Of a DNA stretch of 64,000 bases, positions 8,856 through 17,691 are shown in pieces (position 1 is the stretch's first letter; each line of letters starts with the position of its first letter). Source of the stretch: Amedibacterium intestinale (GTDB lineage Bacteria > Bacillota_I > Bacilli_A > Erysipelotrichales > Erysipelotrichaceae); the NCBI RefSeq assembly GCF_010537335.1, contig NZ_AP019711.1, positions 2,356,001 to 2,420,000 of the forward strand. Reading direction: 5' to 3'. A program made the translations under genes and the position numbers. The notes below the pieces were generated by a model. It saw only the letters and a program-made list of their open reading frames with translations, was not told where the DNA came from and searched no databases.

Positions 8856-10433
8856 ATGGAAAAGAAAAAACTGATTCAGTTTCGCAATATTGTGAAAGAC
8901 TTCGATGGACAGATTGTATTAAAAGGAATCAATCTAGATATTTATGAAAACGAATTTGTAACACTGTTAGGGCCTAGTGGATGTGGAAAAACTACCTTGT
9001 TAAGAATCCTTGGTGGTTTTTTAGAGGCAAATGAAGGTGCCGTTATTTTTGATGGGGAAGATATCAGCAATGTTCCTCCTTATAAAAGAGAGTTGAATAC
9101 GGTATTTCAAAAATATGCTTTATTTCCTCATATGACAATTTATCAAAATATTGCGTTTGGCTTAAAAATCAAGAAAATGAGCAAAGACGTAATTGAGCAG
9201 AAAGTCATGAAAATGTTGAAGCTGATTGGATTAGAAGGATATGAAAATAAGAATGTAACGCTTCTTTCCGGAGGGCAGCAGCAGCGTGTTGCGATTGCCA
9301 GAGCTTTGGTAAATGAGCCAAAAGTATTATTGCTGGATGAACCATTAGGGGCGTTGGATTTAAAACTGCGTAAAGAAATGCAGTATGAACTAAAACGTAT
9401 TCAGCAGGAAGTTGGAATCACTTTTATTTTTGTAACACATGATCAGGAAGAAGCATTGACAATGTCTGATAAGATCGTTGTTATGAAGGATGGAGAAATT
9501 CAGCAGGTAGGAACACCAGAAGATATTTACAATGAACCGCAAAATCGCTATGTCGCAAGTTTTATCGGGGAAAGCAATATTCTTCCTGCAGTAATGCTGG
9601 AGGATTACAAAGTGAAGTTTGATGACAAGGTGTTTGACTGTGTAGATTTTGGTTATAAACAGAATGAGCCGGTAGATGTTGTCATTCGTCCAGAAGATAT
9701 TGATATTGTAGATGTGAAAGATGGAAAGATGACAGGAGAAGTCTTAAGTGTATTATTTAAAGGAGTACATTATGAAGTTATGGTAGAAACAGTACCTGGA
9801 ACTTCTGTGAGCGTAAATATGCATGTCATTCGAAATCATGATGTCACATCAGAAAATGGAAAAGAAAAAATAAGTGCGAATGATTTCTATGTGGATATTG
9901 AAGACTTGAAAGAATTAGATGATAAAGAAATCGTTGCACGTGCGGATGCACAGGCATGGAATCCAGAAACGGATGAGTACATCTCCATTAGTAAGATTGA
10001 ATATGAATTAAAAGAAGAAATTGGAGAATATCCGGTAACTTTCTCTACATCCAATGGAACATCCATTCAAAGAACCATTTTTGTTGTTAATCAGCCATTT
10101 GTAAAAAATGAAAAAGCAAATGAAGCAGTTATGGCATTTAACTTCTTTAAAACAGTAGATGAAATCAAAGAATCTGTAGCACTTGATACGGATTTGAAAA
10201 CATGGGCAAATGCACAGGGATGGAAACTGTCTGATGAAAATGAAGCTGTGGATATCAGTGTAGATTATGATTTCGATGATGAAAATATCAGTGAAGGTGT
10301 ATACAAAATTACGTTCTGGACAACTGGTAGAGAATTTAAAATTCACACGACAGATTTTGTGGAGGAAGGAAAAGAGGTCGGTTTAACATTCTTCCCGCAA
10401 GATATCCATGTCATGGAAAAGATGGGATTCTAA
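8856..10433 (+). CDS. potA: Spermidine/putrescine ABC transporter ATPase PotA with internal insert
   Basis: ATPase subunit driving polyamine import. The start is the ATG at 8856 after AGGAGG at 8843-8848. ABC motifs are complete: Walker [10 protein letters not shown] (residues 39-47), signature LSGGQQQRV (about 137), Walker B VLLLDEP (about 157-163) and the switch His195. A TOBE domain starts near residue 272 and its last strand returns at about 493-525 (IHTTD through FPQDIHVM, a PotA-typical ending). Between them about 165 extra residues form two repeats sharing ADAQAW/ANAQGW, a Y-rich strand and G-Y-x-(V/I)-T-F-x-T, like extracellular Ig-type modules. Usual PotA is about 350-380 residues; this one is 525. 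No frameshift is visible. The potB ATG begins directly after the stop. Confidence 0.92.
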   Translation: MEKKKLIQFRNIVKDFDGQIVLKGINLDIYENEFVTLLGPSGCGKTTLLRILGGFLEANEGAVIFDGEDISNVPPYKRELNTVFQKYALFPHMTIYQNIAFGLKIKKMSKDVIEQKVMKMLKLIGLEGYENKNVTLLSGGQQQRVAIARALVNEPKVLLLDEPLGALDLKLRKEMQYELKRIQQEVGITFIFVTHDQEEALTMSDKIVVMKDGEIQQVGTPEDIYNEPQNRYVASFIGESNILPAVMLEDYKVKFDDKVFDCVDFGYKQNEPVDVVIRPEDIDIVDVKDGKMTGEVLSVLFKGVHYEVMVETVPGTSVSVNMHVIRNHDVTSENGKEKISANDFYVDIEDLKELDDKEIVARADAQAWNPETDEYISISKIEYELKEEIGEYPVTFSTSNGTSIQRTIFVVNQPFVKNEKANEAVMAFNFFKTVDEIKESVALDTDLKTWANAQGWKLSDENEAVDISVDYDFDDENISEGVYKITFWTTGREFKIHTTDFVEEGKEVGLTFFPQDIHVMEKMGF

Positions 10434-11276
10434 ATGAAACGTTTTTCACAGCTAGCATGGCCATATATGATCTGGTGTGCAATCATGCTGCTTCTTCCAA
10501 TGTTACTGATTTTCCTATATTCTGTAACAACGCAGGGGAACAGCGTTATTAGTTTTTCTTTTACACTGGATCATTTTAAACGTTTTTTTACCGACCCTGA
10601 CTTTCTCCTTATCTTATGGAGATCTCTTGTTATTGCGATTAAAACAACGATCATATGTGTACTTTTAGGCTATCCAATTGCTTACTTTATCGCAAGAAGT
10701 TCTGATCGTGTACGTAATATTTTAGTGCTGGTGATTACGCTTCCTATGTGGATCAATATGCTGGTACGTACGTATGCATGGATTGGAATTTTATCTGATG
10801 GAGGTATTGCACAGCAAATTTTAGGATGGTTTGGTCTTGGCGATACAAAGCTTCTATATACAGAAGGGGCTGTATTGCTGGGAATGGTATACAACTTTAT
10901 TCCCTTTATGATTTTGCAGGTCAATGCTTCTTTAAGTAAAATGGATACTTCCTTGCTGGAGGCAAGTAGTGATTTAGGTGCAAATCGTTTTCAGACATTT
11001 TGGAGAGTTACCTTTCCTTTGTCTTTGCCAGGAGTCATCAGTGGGATTACACTGGTATTTCTTCCTGCTGTGAGTTCCTTCTTTATACCAAAACTACTTG
11101 GTGGAGGACAGTATTTCCTAATTGGAAATGTGATTGAAAACCAGTTCATTACCGTTGGAGAATGGAACTTTGGTAGTGCAATTTCCATGGTCATGGCTGT
11201 CTTGATGATGGTTATGATGATGGGCGTAAGAAAGATGGAAGAAAGAAATAGAGGAGGGAAGAAAAAAGAATCATGA
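10434..11276 (+). CDS. potB: Polyamine ABC transporter permease PotB
   Basis: Inner permease subunit of the spermidine/putrescine importer. It has six hydrophobic segments and the ABC permease EAA loop (SLLEASSDLGANRFQTFWRV, about residues 175-195), with early PYMIWCAIMLLLPMLLI as the first membrane helix. Its length of 280 residues is normal. It begins immediately after the potA stop and its end overlaps the next start by 4 nt, so translation is coupled. It pairs with the PotC half of the following fused gene to form the channel. Confidence 0.9.
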   Translation: MKRFSQLAWPYMIWCAIMLLLPMLLIFLYSVTTQGNSVISFSFTLDHFKRFFTDPDFLLILWRSLVIAIKTTIICVLLGYPIAYFIARSSDRVRNILVLVITLPMWINMLVRTYAWIGILSDGGIAQQILGWFGLGDTKLLYTEGAVLLGMVYNFIPFMILQVNASLSKMDTSLLEASSDLGANRFQTFWRVTFPLSLPGVISGITLVFLPAVSSFFIPKLLGGGQYFLIGNVIENQFITVGEWNFGSAISMVMAVLMMVMMMGVRKMEERNRGGKKKES

Positions 11277-13174
11277 AAAAAGAGAGAAGACTGTTTGGAA
11301 AAGGACTCATGACTTTGATGATTCTGTTTTTCTACTTGCCAATCATCTTTATGATCGTCTTTTCCTTTAATGAAAGCAAATCACTTACAAACTTTACCGG
11401 ATTCTCTTTGAAATGGTATACACACATGTTAGAATCCAATGATATGGTTTCTTCCCTGTATACGACATTTAGTGTAGCTATTATCGCAACGATCGTATCC
11501 ACTATCATTGGTACGATTACCGCTATTGGATTATCCAAATCACGTAAGGTAGTACGTGAAATTGTTACACAGGTAAATGATCTTCCTTTGATGAATCCGG
11601 AAATTGTAACAGCGATTGGATTAATGTTGCTGTTTATTACGTTCCAGATTGAAAAAGGATATATTACGATGCTTTTGGCACATATTGCCTTTTGTATTCC
11701 TTATGTAATGTTATCGGTAATGCCAAAAATCAAATCACTGGATCCAAACTTAGCAGATGCAGCAATGGATCTTGGGGCAACGCCTTGGCAGGCACTAACA
11801 AAAGTTATGGTTCCACAAATTATGCCGGGAATCATATCTGGTGCGTTAATTGCCTTTACTATGTCTTTTGATGATTTTATCATTTCTTATTTTGTCACAG
11901 GCAGAGGGGTTAAAAACCTAAGTATCATGGTGTATACGATGAGCAAACGTGTGAATCCAAGTATCAATGCGATTTCTACTTTGGTAGTTGTACTCATTAC
12001 AATTGTATTGCTTATCGTTAATGTACTTCCAATGATAAGAAACAGTAAAAAAGAAAAAGCAGAAAAACAGCCAGTCCAAAAAAGCAGAAGAAAAGGAAGT
12101 TTGCTTGCACTGCTTCTTGTAGTTGTAGTTGCGGGAGCATCTTTCTTTGGATTACAGCATATGCAAAATGGTGCAGGGAAGTTTAAAGGACAAACACTGC
12201 ATGTATATAACTGGGGAGAATATACAGGGCAGGAAGTCATTCCTATGTTTGAAAAACAAACAGGTGCGAAAGTTGTTATGGAAAATTTTGAATCCAATGA
12301 ACAAATGTATATCAAGGTGGCAAATGGGGATTCTTATGATGTTATTGTGCCAAGTGATTATATGATTGAACGTTTAATCAGTGAAGACTTGTTGCAGAAA
12401 CTGGATAAGAGTAAATTAAACTGTATGGATTTATTATCAGATGGTGTAAAAGGTTTGCCATATGATCCAAACAATGATTATTCTGTTCCATATTTCTGGG
12501 GAACGGTTGGAATTGTTTATGACAAAACAAAAGTGGATATCAAAGATTTGGAAAAAGAAGGGTTCAATATCTTCCTTGATACAAAATACAAAGGGGATAT
12601 TTACTTATATGATTCTGAACGTGACAGTTTTATGATGGCTTTAAAAGCTCTTGGCTACTCTATGAATACAAAAAATGAAAATGAACTTCAAGAAGCATAT
12701 GAATGGCTTGTACAATGTGTAGAAACGATGGAGCCTGAAATTGTTACGGATGAGATCATTGATAACATGGCACAGGGAAGAAAAGCTTTAGGATTAATTT
12801 ATTCTGGAGATGCAGCTTATGTTATGAGTGAAAATGAAAATATGGGATTCTATATGCCAGAAACAGGTACAAACTTGTGGAGTGATGCAATGGTAATTCC
12901 TAAGAATGCAAAAAATCCAGAATTAGCTCATGAGTTTATTAACTTTGTTTCCAGCTATGAAGGAGCTATGAATAATTCCAGTGAGGTAGGATATACGTCT
13001 CCAAATAAACAAGTTATGGAAGAATTATCTAAGTCAGATTATGAAGGTATCAATGCGTACATTCCAAGAACTGGAAATAAAAATGATGAAGTATTCAAAT
13101 ATGATGGAGAAATCAAAAAAGTCATTTCTTCCTTATTCAGTAAAGTAAAAGTTATCGCATCAAATGCAGAATAA
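11273..13174 (+). CDS. potCD: Fused polyamine permease and substrate-binding protein PotC-PotD
   Basis: One polypeptide joins the second permease (about residues 1-262, with EAA loop LADAAMDLGATPWQALTKVM) to the polyamine-binding protein (about residues 300-633). The join is a basic linker (KKEKAEKQPVQKSRRKG) and one extra membrane helix (LLALLLVVVVAGASFFGL), which tethers the binding domain to the outer face in place of a lipoprotein anchor. The binding part starts LHVYNWGEYTG, a PotD hallmark, and contains the DVIVPSDYMIERL region. Both parts are full length and in frame through the join, so this is a true fusion rather than a sequencing artefact. Similar fusions are known in Firmicutes. 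A terminator follows. Confidence 0.9.
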   Translation: MKKERRLFGKGLMTLMILFFYLPIIFMIVFSFNESKSLTNFTGFSLKWYTHMLESNDMVSSLYTTFSVAIIATIVSTIIGTITAIGLSKSRKVVREIVTQVNDLPLMNPEIVTAIGLMLLFITFQIEKGYITMLLAHIAFCIPYVMLSVMPKIKSLDPNLADAAMDLGATPWQALTKVMVPQIMPGIISGALIAFTMSFDDFIISYFVTGRGVKNLSIMVYTMSKRVNPSINAISTLVVVLITIVLLIVNVLPMIRNSKKEKAEKQPVQKSRRKGSLLALLLVVVVAGASFFGLQHMQNGAGKFKGQTLHVYNWGEYTGQEVIPMFEKQTGAKVVMENFESNEQMYIKVANGDSYDVIVPSDYMIERLISEDLLQKLDKSKLNCMDLLSDGVKGLPYDPNNDYSVPYFWGTVGIVYDKTKVDIKDLEKEGFNIFLDTKYKGDIYLYDSERDSFMMALKALGYSMNTKNENELQEAYEWLVQCVETMEPEIVTDEIIDNMAQGRKALGLIYSGDAAYVMSENENMGFYMPETGTNLWSDAMVIPKNAKNPELAHEFINFVSSYEGAMNNSSEVGYTSPNKQVMEELSKSDYEGINAYIPRTGNKNDEVFKYDGEIKKVISSLFSKVKVIASNAE

Positions 13175-13180
13175 AATTGG

Positions 13181-13222
13181 AAAAGGCAGACAAGATTTAT
13201 CTCTTTGTACTGTCTTTTTCTT
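13181..13222 (+). terminator. Terminator of the pot operon
   Basis: Imperfect stem between AAAAGGCAGACAAGA and TCTTTGTACTGTCTTTTT (G-T pairs and one bulge) ending in a T run, directly after the potCD stop. Confidence 0.6.
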
Positions 13223-13450
13223 ACTATGGTTATGATTTTTTGTTAGATAAAAGTAAAGTTAAATATCTGTTTTCAGCATGCTGCTAGTAAAAGGAAACAA
13301 TACTTTTTCTTGTAATTTTTGTTTTGTTGCATGCAAGTATATTTGAATTGTAATATTTTTTGTCTTCTGTTCTTTCTTTGTTTTGCGTTTTTTTGTTATG
13401 TGTAGTATATTATGATAGTAGTTTTATTGATAAATGGGAGTGTAAGTAAA

Positions 13451-14422
13451 ATGGTAACAAAGATAGGTATTGATTTGGGTACAACAAATTTGTTAATGTG
13501 TTTAAACAACAGTGGAGTCATTGTAGATGAACCTTCGATTATTACAGTTGATGCATCTACAAAAAAATGTATTGCGGCAGGTATAGAAGCAAGAGAAATG
13601 ATTGGTAGAACGCCAAAAAGCATGATTTGTATCCGTCCATTAAAAGATGGAGTAGTTGCGGATTATGAAGCAACCGATATGATGTTAAATTATTTCTTAA
13701 AAAAATGTAATTTAAAAGGATGGTTCAAACGCAATGTGATTTTAATTTGTCATCCAACAAAAATTACATCGGTAGAGAAAAATGCAATTCGTGACTGTGC
13801 ATATCGTGCCGGTGCGAAAAAAGTATATTTGGAAGAAGAACCAAAAGTGGCCGCTGTTGGAGCAGGTCTTGAAATTGGAAAACCAAGTGGTAACATGGTA
13901 CTAGATATTGGGGGAGGAACCAGTGATATTGCGGTATTATCTTTAGGAGATATCGTTTGTTCTACATCTATAAAAGTGGCAGGAGATCGTCTTTCTCATG
14001 ACATTATAGAAGGGGTACGTTTACATAAAAAGATGTATATCGGTGAGCAGACTGGAGATGAAATCAAGCAGAAAATTGGTACAGCTATCAAAATGGAAAA
14101 TCCAGAAGTTATTACCGTAAGTGGAAGGGATGTAGAAACAGGACTTCCACATACAATTGAAATCAATTCAAACGAAGTAGAGTCTTATATCCATGACAGT
14201 TTACAGGAAATTATACATGCGACAAAAACAATCTTGGAAATTACTCCGCCAGAATTAGCAAGTGATATTGTGCAAAGAGGACTTGTTTGTACAGGTGGTG
14301 GATCTTTGCTGCATGGACTTGATGAACTTTTAAAACAAGAATTAAAAATTCCTGTGTATATTGCGGAAAATGCACTGCATTGTGTTGTTGATGGATGTAA
14401 TATCATGTTAAACAATTTATAA
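13451..14422 (+). CDS. mreB: Rod-shape actin homologue MreB/Mbl
   Basis: Bacterial actin that forms membrane-associated filaments guiding lateral cell-wall synthesis. The start is the ATG at 13451 (MVTKIGIDLGTTNLLM), preceded by GGGAGTG; the frame extends upstream to 13412 but that part is not MreB-like. Nucleotide-binding motifs are present: phosphate-1 GIDLGTTN, phosphate-2 VLDIGGGTSDIAVLSLG, and the adenosine motif CTGGGSLLHGLDELL. At 323 residues it is slightly shorter than B. subtilis MreB (337). No mreC or mreD follows and a terminator comes directly after it, so this is a stand-alone MreB/Mbl/MreBH-type paralogue. The exact paralogue cannot be decided by eye. Confidence 0.88.
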   Translation: MVTKIGIDLGTTNLLMCLNNSGVIVDEPSIITVDASTKKCIAAGIEAREMIGRTPKSMICIRPLKDGVVADYEATDMMLNYFLKKCNLKGWFKRNVILICHPTKITSVEKNAIRDCAYRAGAKKVYLEEEPKVAAVGAGLEIGKPSGNMVLDIGGGTSDIAVLSLGDIVCSTSIKVAGDRLSHDIIEGVRLHKKMYIGEQTGDEIKQKIGTAIKMENPEVITVSGRDVETGLPHTIEINSNEVESYIHDSLQEIIHATKTILEITPPELASDIVQRGLVCTGGGSLLHGLDELLKQELKIPVYIAENALHCVVDGCNIMLNNL

Positions 14423-14434
14423 AATAATGCTTTG

Positions 14435-14481
14435 AATTTCTTGATAGCAGAATGGTTTTTGTTATCAAGAAATTTTTCTTT
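14435..14481 (+). terminator. Terminator after mreB
   Basis: Arms AATTTCTTGATA (14435-14446) and TATCAAGAAATT (14463-14474), a perfect 12-bp stem with a T-rich tail. Confidence 0.75.
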
Positions 14482-14574
14482 TTAAAAATGTGAAACGAAT
14501 ATGTGAAAAGTGTTAGAAATCTTTACTTTTTATATTGGGTAAGGTATCATATGATTGATATAAAGTAAGGAATA

Positions 14575-15495
14575 ATGAGTGATTATATGAAGAAATTATA
14601 TAGATATTTTAAATTTCAATTAAAAATGACAGGAAAGAATTTAGCTCGTCATTTCGGTTTAGCAATGTCAGCTGCTTTTTCAGTTACAATTACTTTAGTA
14701 CTTATATCTTCCTTCCTGCTGTTAACAAGTAATCTTTCAAACTTTGGAGAGAATATTCAGGGTCAGGTTACAATACGTGCATCAATTGATCCAATTGTAA
14801 AACAGGAAGAAGAAGCTGCTTTGCAGGAAAAAATTGAGAAAATGGATAATGTAAAAAGTGTGCAGCTTTCTACTGGTGATGAAGAATTAGAAGCTTATAA
14901 AAAAGAATATGCAGATGAAAGCAGTTTATTCGATATGTATGAAGGAGAAACGAACCCTATTCGTGATACATTTGTTATAGAAGTAAAAAACAGCAGTAAA
15001 ATTGCGGATACAACAGCTTTGATTGAAAAAGAAAAAGGAATTGTAAAAGCGGATTATGGAGGAGAGGCAACCGCGTCCATGCTGGAAACTTTTTCTGCAG
15101 TACAAAAAGGAAGTATGATATTTATTGCATTTTTAATTTTAGTAGCATTGTTTTTAATATCTAATAAAATTAAAATGTCGATTTATACAAGAAAATCTGA
15201 AATTGCGATTATGCGTTTTGTTGGTGCCGGCAATTGGAATATTCGTTTTCCTATGATGCTGGAAGGGATGATTATCGGTCTTATAGGTGCAGTGATTCCG
15301 ATTGTATTAACAATCGTCATATATCAGTGGATATATGATTTAGGAAATGGCATTATGCTTAGCAGCATGTTTACTTTACAGCCGGTATATCCATTGACTT
15401 TACATATTTCTATACTGCTTGCAGGAATTGGTATTCTTGTGGGGCTTATTGGAAGTTTCTTTTCAACTAGTCGTTATCTTAGATGGAAACGGTAA
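14575..15495 (+). CDS. ftsX: Cell-division ABC permease-like protein FtsX
   Basis: Membrane partner of the FtsE ATPase that activates extracellular peptidoglycan hydrolases at the division site. One membrane helix near residues 35-55, an extracellular domain of about 120 residues (TIRASIDPIVKQEEE onward), then three C-terminal helices including the FtsX-typical EIAIMRFVGAGNWNIRFPMMLEG loop. At 306 residues it is normal size. The PcsB-like hydrolase gene follows with its start 17 nt after this stop, matching the FtsX-PcsB partnership known from streptococci. ftsE, which normally lies directly upstream, is absent; the preceding gene is mreB behind a terminator. Confidence 0.9.
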   Translation: MSDYMKKLYRYFKFQLKMTGKNLARHFGLAMSAAFSVTITLVLISSFLLLTSNLSNFGENIQGQVTIRASIDPIVKQEEEAALQEKIEKMDNVKSVQLSTGDEELEAYKKEYADESSLFDMYEGETNPIRDTFVIEVKNSSKIADTTALIEKEKGIVKADYGGEATASMLETFSAVQKGSMIFIAFLILVALFLISNKIKMSIYTRKSEIAIMRFVGAGNWNIRFPMMLEGMIIGLIGAVIPIVLTIVIYQWIYDLGNGIMLSSMFTLQPVYPLTLHISILLAGIGILVGLIGSFFSTSRYLRWKR

Positions 15496-15512
15496 GAAGG
15501 AGTGTGAATACG

Positions 15513-17015
15513 ATGAGAAAAAAATTACTTCTTTTAACATTAAGCAGTTCACTGTTTATAATGTGTGCTTATCCAGTGCAGGCAAAAAGTTTTGCGGGAA
15601 GAGAAGAAGAGATGAATCAGAAATGTTCTGCTATTTATGATGAAGAAACACAAAGAGAATGCGAAGAATATAAGGCATACATACAAGAACAGAATCAAAA
15701 TTTAAACAAGGATATTCAAAATATAAAATCACAGTTGAGTGCTGTTGGAAATGATATTAATAAATTAACGGAACAATTAAAGAAAAATAATGATACTATT
15801 AAAAATCTCGATTCTAAAATTCTTAATGTGCAAAATAGCATTGATGCGATTTCACGAAATATCGTTTCTTTAAATAAGAAAATTGATGAGAAGGCAAAAA
15901 ACATTGAAAAACGAGATAAGCAGATGAGAGAGAGACTTGTAGAGATGCAGGTTTATACAGGAAGTAACAATTTCGTTGATTTTTTGATGGGTTCAAGCAG
16001 TTTTGCGGATTTATTGCGCCGTTCAGAAATTCTAGGTGAATTGAATGCGTATGAATCAGAACAAATAAAAGCTTTAAATAAAGAAAAAGAAGAATTGTAT
16101 CAAGATAAAGAGAAAGTACAAAAACAAAAGGATATGCTTGAAACACAGAAAGCTTCTTTGAAAAATAATAAGGAAAAGGCTGTAGAACTAAAGGCAGTGA
16201 ATGATCAGCTGATGAGCAAATATCGAAAACAGGAAGATGAACTTCTAGATGCGAAGATTCGTAAGCAGTTAGCACAATCCAATCTTCCTACCATTGATAC
16301 ATCTATCATTCCTAAAGAAGAACCAGATAATGGAAATGATAATAATTCTAATGGAGGCGATTCCTCAAGTGGAGGAGATTCTTCAAATGGAGGTAATTCC
16401 TCAGGTGGTGGAGATTCCTCAAACGGAGGAGGCTCTTCTGGTGGTGGAGGATTTAAGCCAAGCAGCGGGTTAATTGTACCAATTCAGGGTAAATGGTATC
16501 GAAGTGCAGGAACATGGGCTTATCCAGATGGCGGTGTTCATAGAGGAATGGATTTCGGTACTTACAGTGCAACAGGACTTTCTGTAGTGGCCCCGGCAAA
16601 TGGAATTGTTATATGGACATATAATGGATGTGCCAATAATGGTTATCTTGGAAATCAATGTGGAATTCCAAATACGACAGGAAATAATATGACCATTGTT
16701 GTTCGCGCAAACAATACAACCTATGCAATTTCCTTCTATCATCTAACATCAACAGTTGCCCCAGTTGGAAGTATGATCAGTCAGGGACAGCTAATTGCCT
16801 ATACTGGAAATAGTGGAAGCTCAACAGGGCCACACTGTCACATAGAAGTTATTAATCTTGGAAATATTTCATTAGAGACAGCAGTACAAAGATATAATAC
16901 AGGATATTATAGTTATCCAAAAGACTTATCTTTTGGAGTAGGATGGGGAATAGATCCAAAAGCTTGTGGAAGTGCTCCTTGTCGAATGCGTCCAGAAACT
17001 TTCTGGGGATATTAA
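15513..17015 (+). CDS. PcsB/EnvC-like secreted coiled-coil M23 peptidoglycan hydrolase
   Basis: Secreted cell-separation hydrolase or hydrolase activator, probably driven by FtsX. The start is the ATG at 15513 with AAGGAG upstream. A signal peptide (MRKKLLLLTLSSSLFIMCAY, cleavage near VQA-KS) is followed by long coiled coil (about residues 30-260), a Ser-Gly-Asn repeat linker built from GGDSSSGGDSSNGG-like units (about 275-315), and a LytM/M23 domain (about 330-470). The zinc ligands look intact, HRGMD and GPHCHIEV, so catalysis is likely, unlike EnvC which is inactive. PcsB carries a CHAP domain instead, so the domain pairing here is of the clostridial type. A bidirectional terminator follows. 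Confidence 0.87.
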   Translation: MRKKLLLLTLSSSLFIMCAYPVQAKSFAGREEEMNQKCSAIYDEETQRECEEYKAYIQEQNQNLNKDIQNIKSQLSAVGNDINKLTEQLKKNNDTIKNLDSKILNVQNSIDAISRNIVSLNKKIDEKAKNIEKRDKQMRERLVEMQVYTGSNNFVDFLMGSSSFADLLRRSEILGELNAYESEQIKALNKEKEELYQDKEKVQKQKDMLETQKASLKNNKEKAVELKAVNDQLMSKYRKQEDELLDAKIRKQLAQSNLPTIDTSIIPKEEPDNGNDNNSNGGDSSSGGDSSNGGNSSGGGDSSNGGGSSGGGGFKPSSGLIVPIQGKWYRSAGTWAYPDGGVHRGMDFGTYSATGLSVVAPANGIVIWTYNGCANNGYLGNQCGIPNTTGNNMTIVVRANNTTYAISFYHLTSTVAPVGSMISQGQLIAYTGNSGSSTGPHCHIEVINLGNISLETAVQRYNTGYYSYPKDLSFGVGWGIDPKACGSAPCRMRPETFWGY

Positions 17016-17021
17016 AAGTAT

Positions 17022-17064
17022 AAAAGCAGTATCGAATCCTATTTATAGGAAAGATGCTGCTTTT
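17022..17064. terminator. Bidirectional terminator between the M23 gene and tRNA-Leu
   Basis: Arms AAAAGCAG (17022-17029) and CTGCTTTT (17057-17064) with inner AATCC/GGA pairing; both strands read into T-rich sequence, serving the hydrolase gene (+) and tRNA-Leu (-). Confidence 0.65.
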
Positions 17065-17112
17065 GGTATATATATAATAAAAAGGACCAGCAAGTAGTCC
17101 AGTAATTTTCAA

Positions 17113-17199
17113 TGGTGCAGAAGATGGGACTTGAACCCACACGAGCATACGCCCACTACCCCCTCAAGATAGCGTGTCTGCCATTCCACCACTTCTGCA
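17113..17199 (-). tRNA. tRNA-Leu (anticodon GAG)
   Basis: The minus strand reads TGCAGAAGTGGTGGAATGGC at the 5' end. The 7-bp acceptor stem (TGCAGAA with TTCTGCA), D loop, an anticodon stem CTATC/GGTAG around loop TTGAGGG (anticodon GAG), a long class II variable arm and the T arm GGGTTCAAGTCCC are all present. CCA is encoded at 17115-17113. The length, 87 nt, fits leucine tRNA. Confidence 0.95.
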
Positions 17200-17341
17200 T
17201 TTTACGTCCATAATCATACACTATTTCTGTTGAATTAGCTACTCTTTTGTCTAAAAAAGTTATTGAAATAATTTATATATCACATCTTATTCCCATAATA
17301 ATATATGATAATAGAATGCGTTATAGAAAGGTGATAAAAAG

Positions 17342-17647
17342 ATGAAAAAAGAGCTTAAAATCTCTGCAGCAAGCATTTTGTTTTATGTTGCGGCAGTCGT
17401 ATTTCTTGGTATTGCAGTATTTTATATTTGGCAGACATATGTGATGATATCGAATTATGCAGAGGCTGGACAAAGCATAAATATCACTGCAGCTTTAGAT
17501 AATTATTTTACTTATTGTGCTCCATATTTTGCATATGCTATTCTTTGTTATGGATTAGGCGTAGTTATGGGGAAACTTACAAATTTAACGCATGTGATGT
17601 CTTTATGTCTAGAAAGTACGCAAGAAGAAAAAGAAATTGAAAAATAA
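17342..17647 (+). CDS. Small two-helix membrane protein, unknown function
   Basis: A 101-residue protein I do not recognise. Two hydrophobic stretches are clear, about residues 8-32 (ILFYVAAVVFLGIAVFYIW) and 58-80 (YFAYAILCYGLGVVMG), joined by a short outer loop and followed by a charged C-terminal tail (STQEEKEIEK). A GAAAGGTG site precedes the ATG and a terminator follows the stop, so it is a single-gene unit. AT-rich sequence with TATAAT-like elements (about 17297-17315) lies upstream. The clean ribosome site and terminator argue for a real gene. Confidence 0.7.
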   Translation: MKKELKISAASILFYVAAVVFLGIAVFYIWQTYVMISNYAEAGQSINITAALDNYFTYCAPYFAYAILCYGLGVVMGKLTNLTHVMSLCLESTQEEKEIEK

Positions 17648-17651
17648 ATAC

Positions 17652-17688
17652 AAAAGCTGCAGCAGAATGAAATCTATGCAGCTTTTTT
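17652..17688. terminator. Bidirectional terminator between the small membrane gene and pepF
   Basis: Arms AAAAGCTGCA (17652-17661) and TGCAGCTTTT (17677-17686), a perfect 10-bp stem with T runs on both strands between convergent genes. Confidence 0.75.
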
Positions 17689-17691
17689 GTG

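Noticed and set aside
11887-12315. 142-codon minus-strand open frame
   Set aside because: It is antisense to potCD, with no ribosome site and composition of a shadow frame.
14480-14574. WalR-type or sigma-A promoter for ftsX
   Set aside because: TGTGAA/TGTTAG hexamers occur but not at a consistent 11-bp spacing, and the best -10 (14559) lies too near the start codon, so I could not support a specific promoter.
15823-16275. 150-codon minus-strand open frame
   Set aside because: It is antisense to the coiled-coil part of the M23 hydrolase; the hydrophobic character reflects the complement of Glu/Lys codons.
16330-16450. Repeated GGAGATTCCTCA-like units suggesting a CRISPR or minisatellite
   Set aside because: The repeats are in frame and encode the Ser-Gly linker of the M23 hydrolase; there are no unique spacers, so it is not a CRISPR array.
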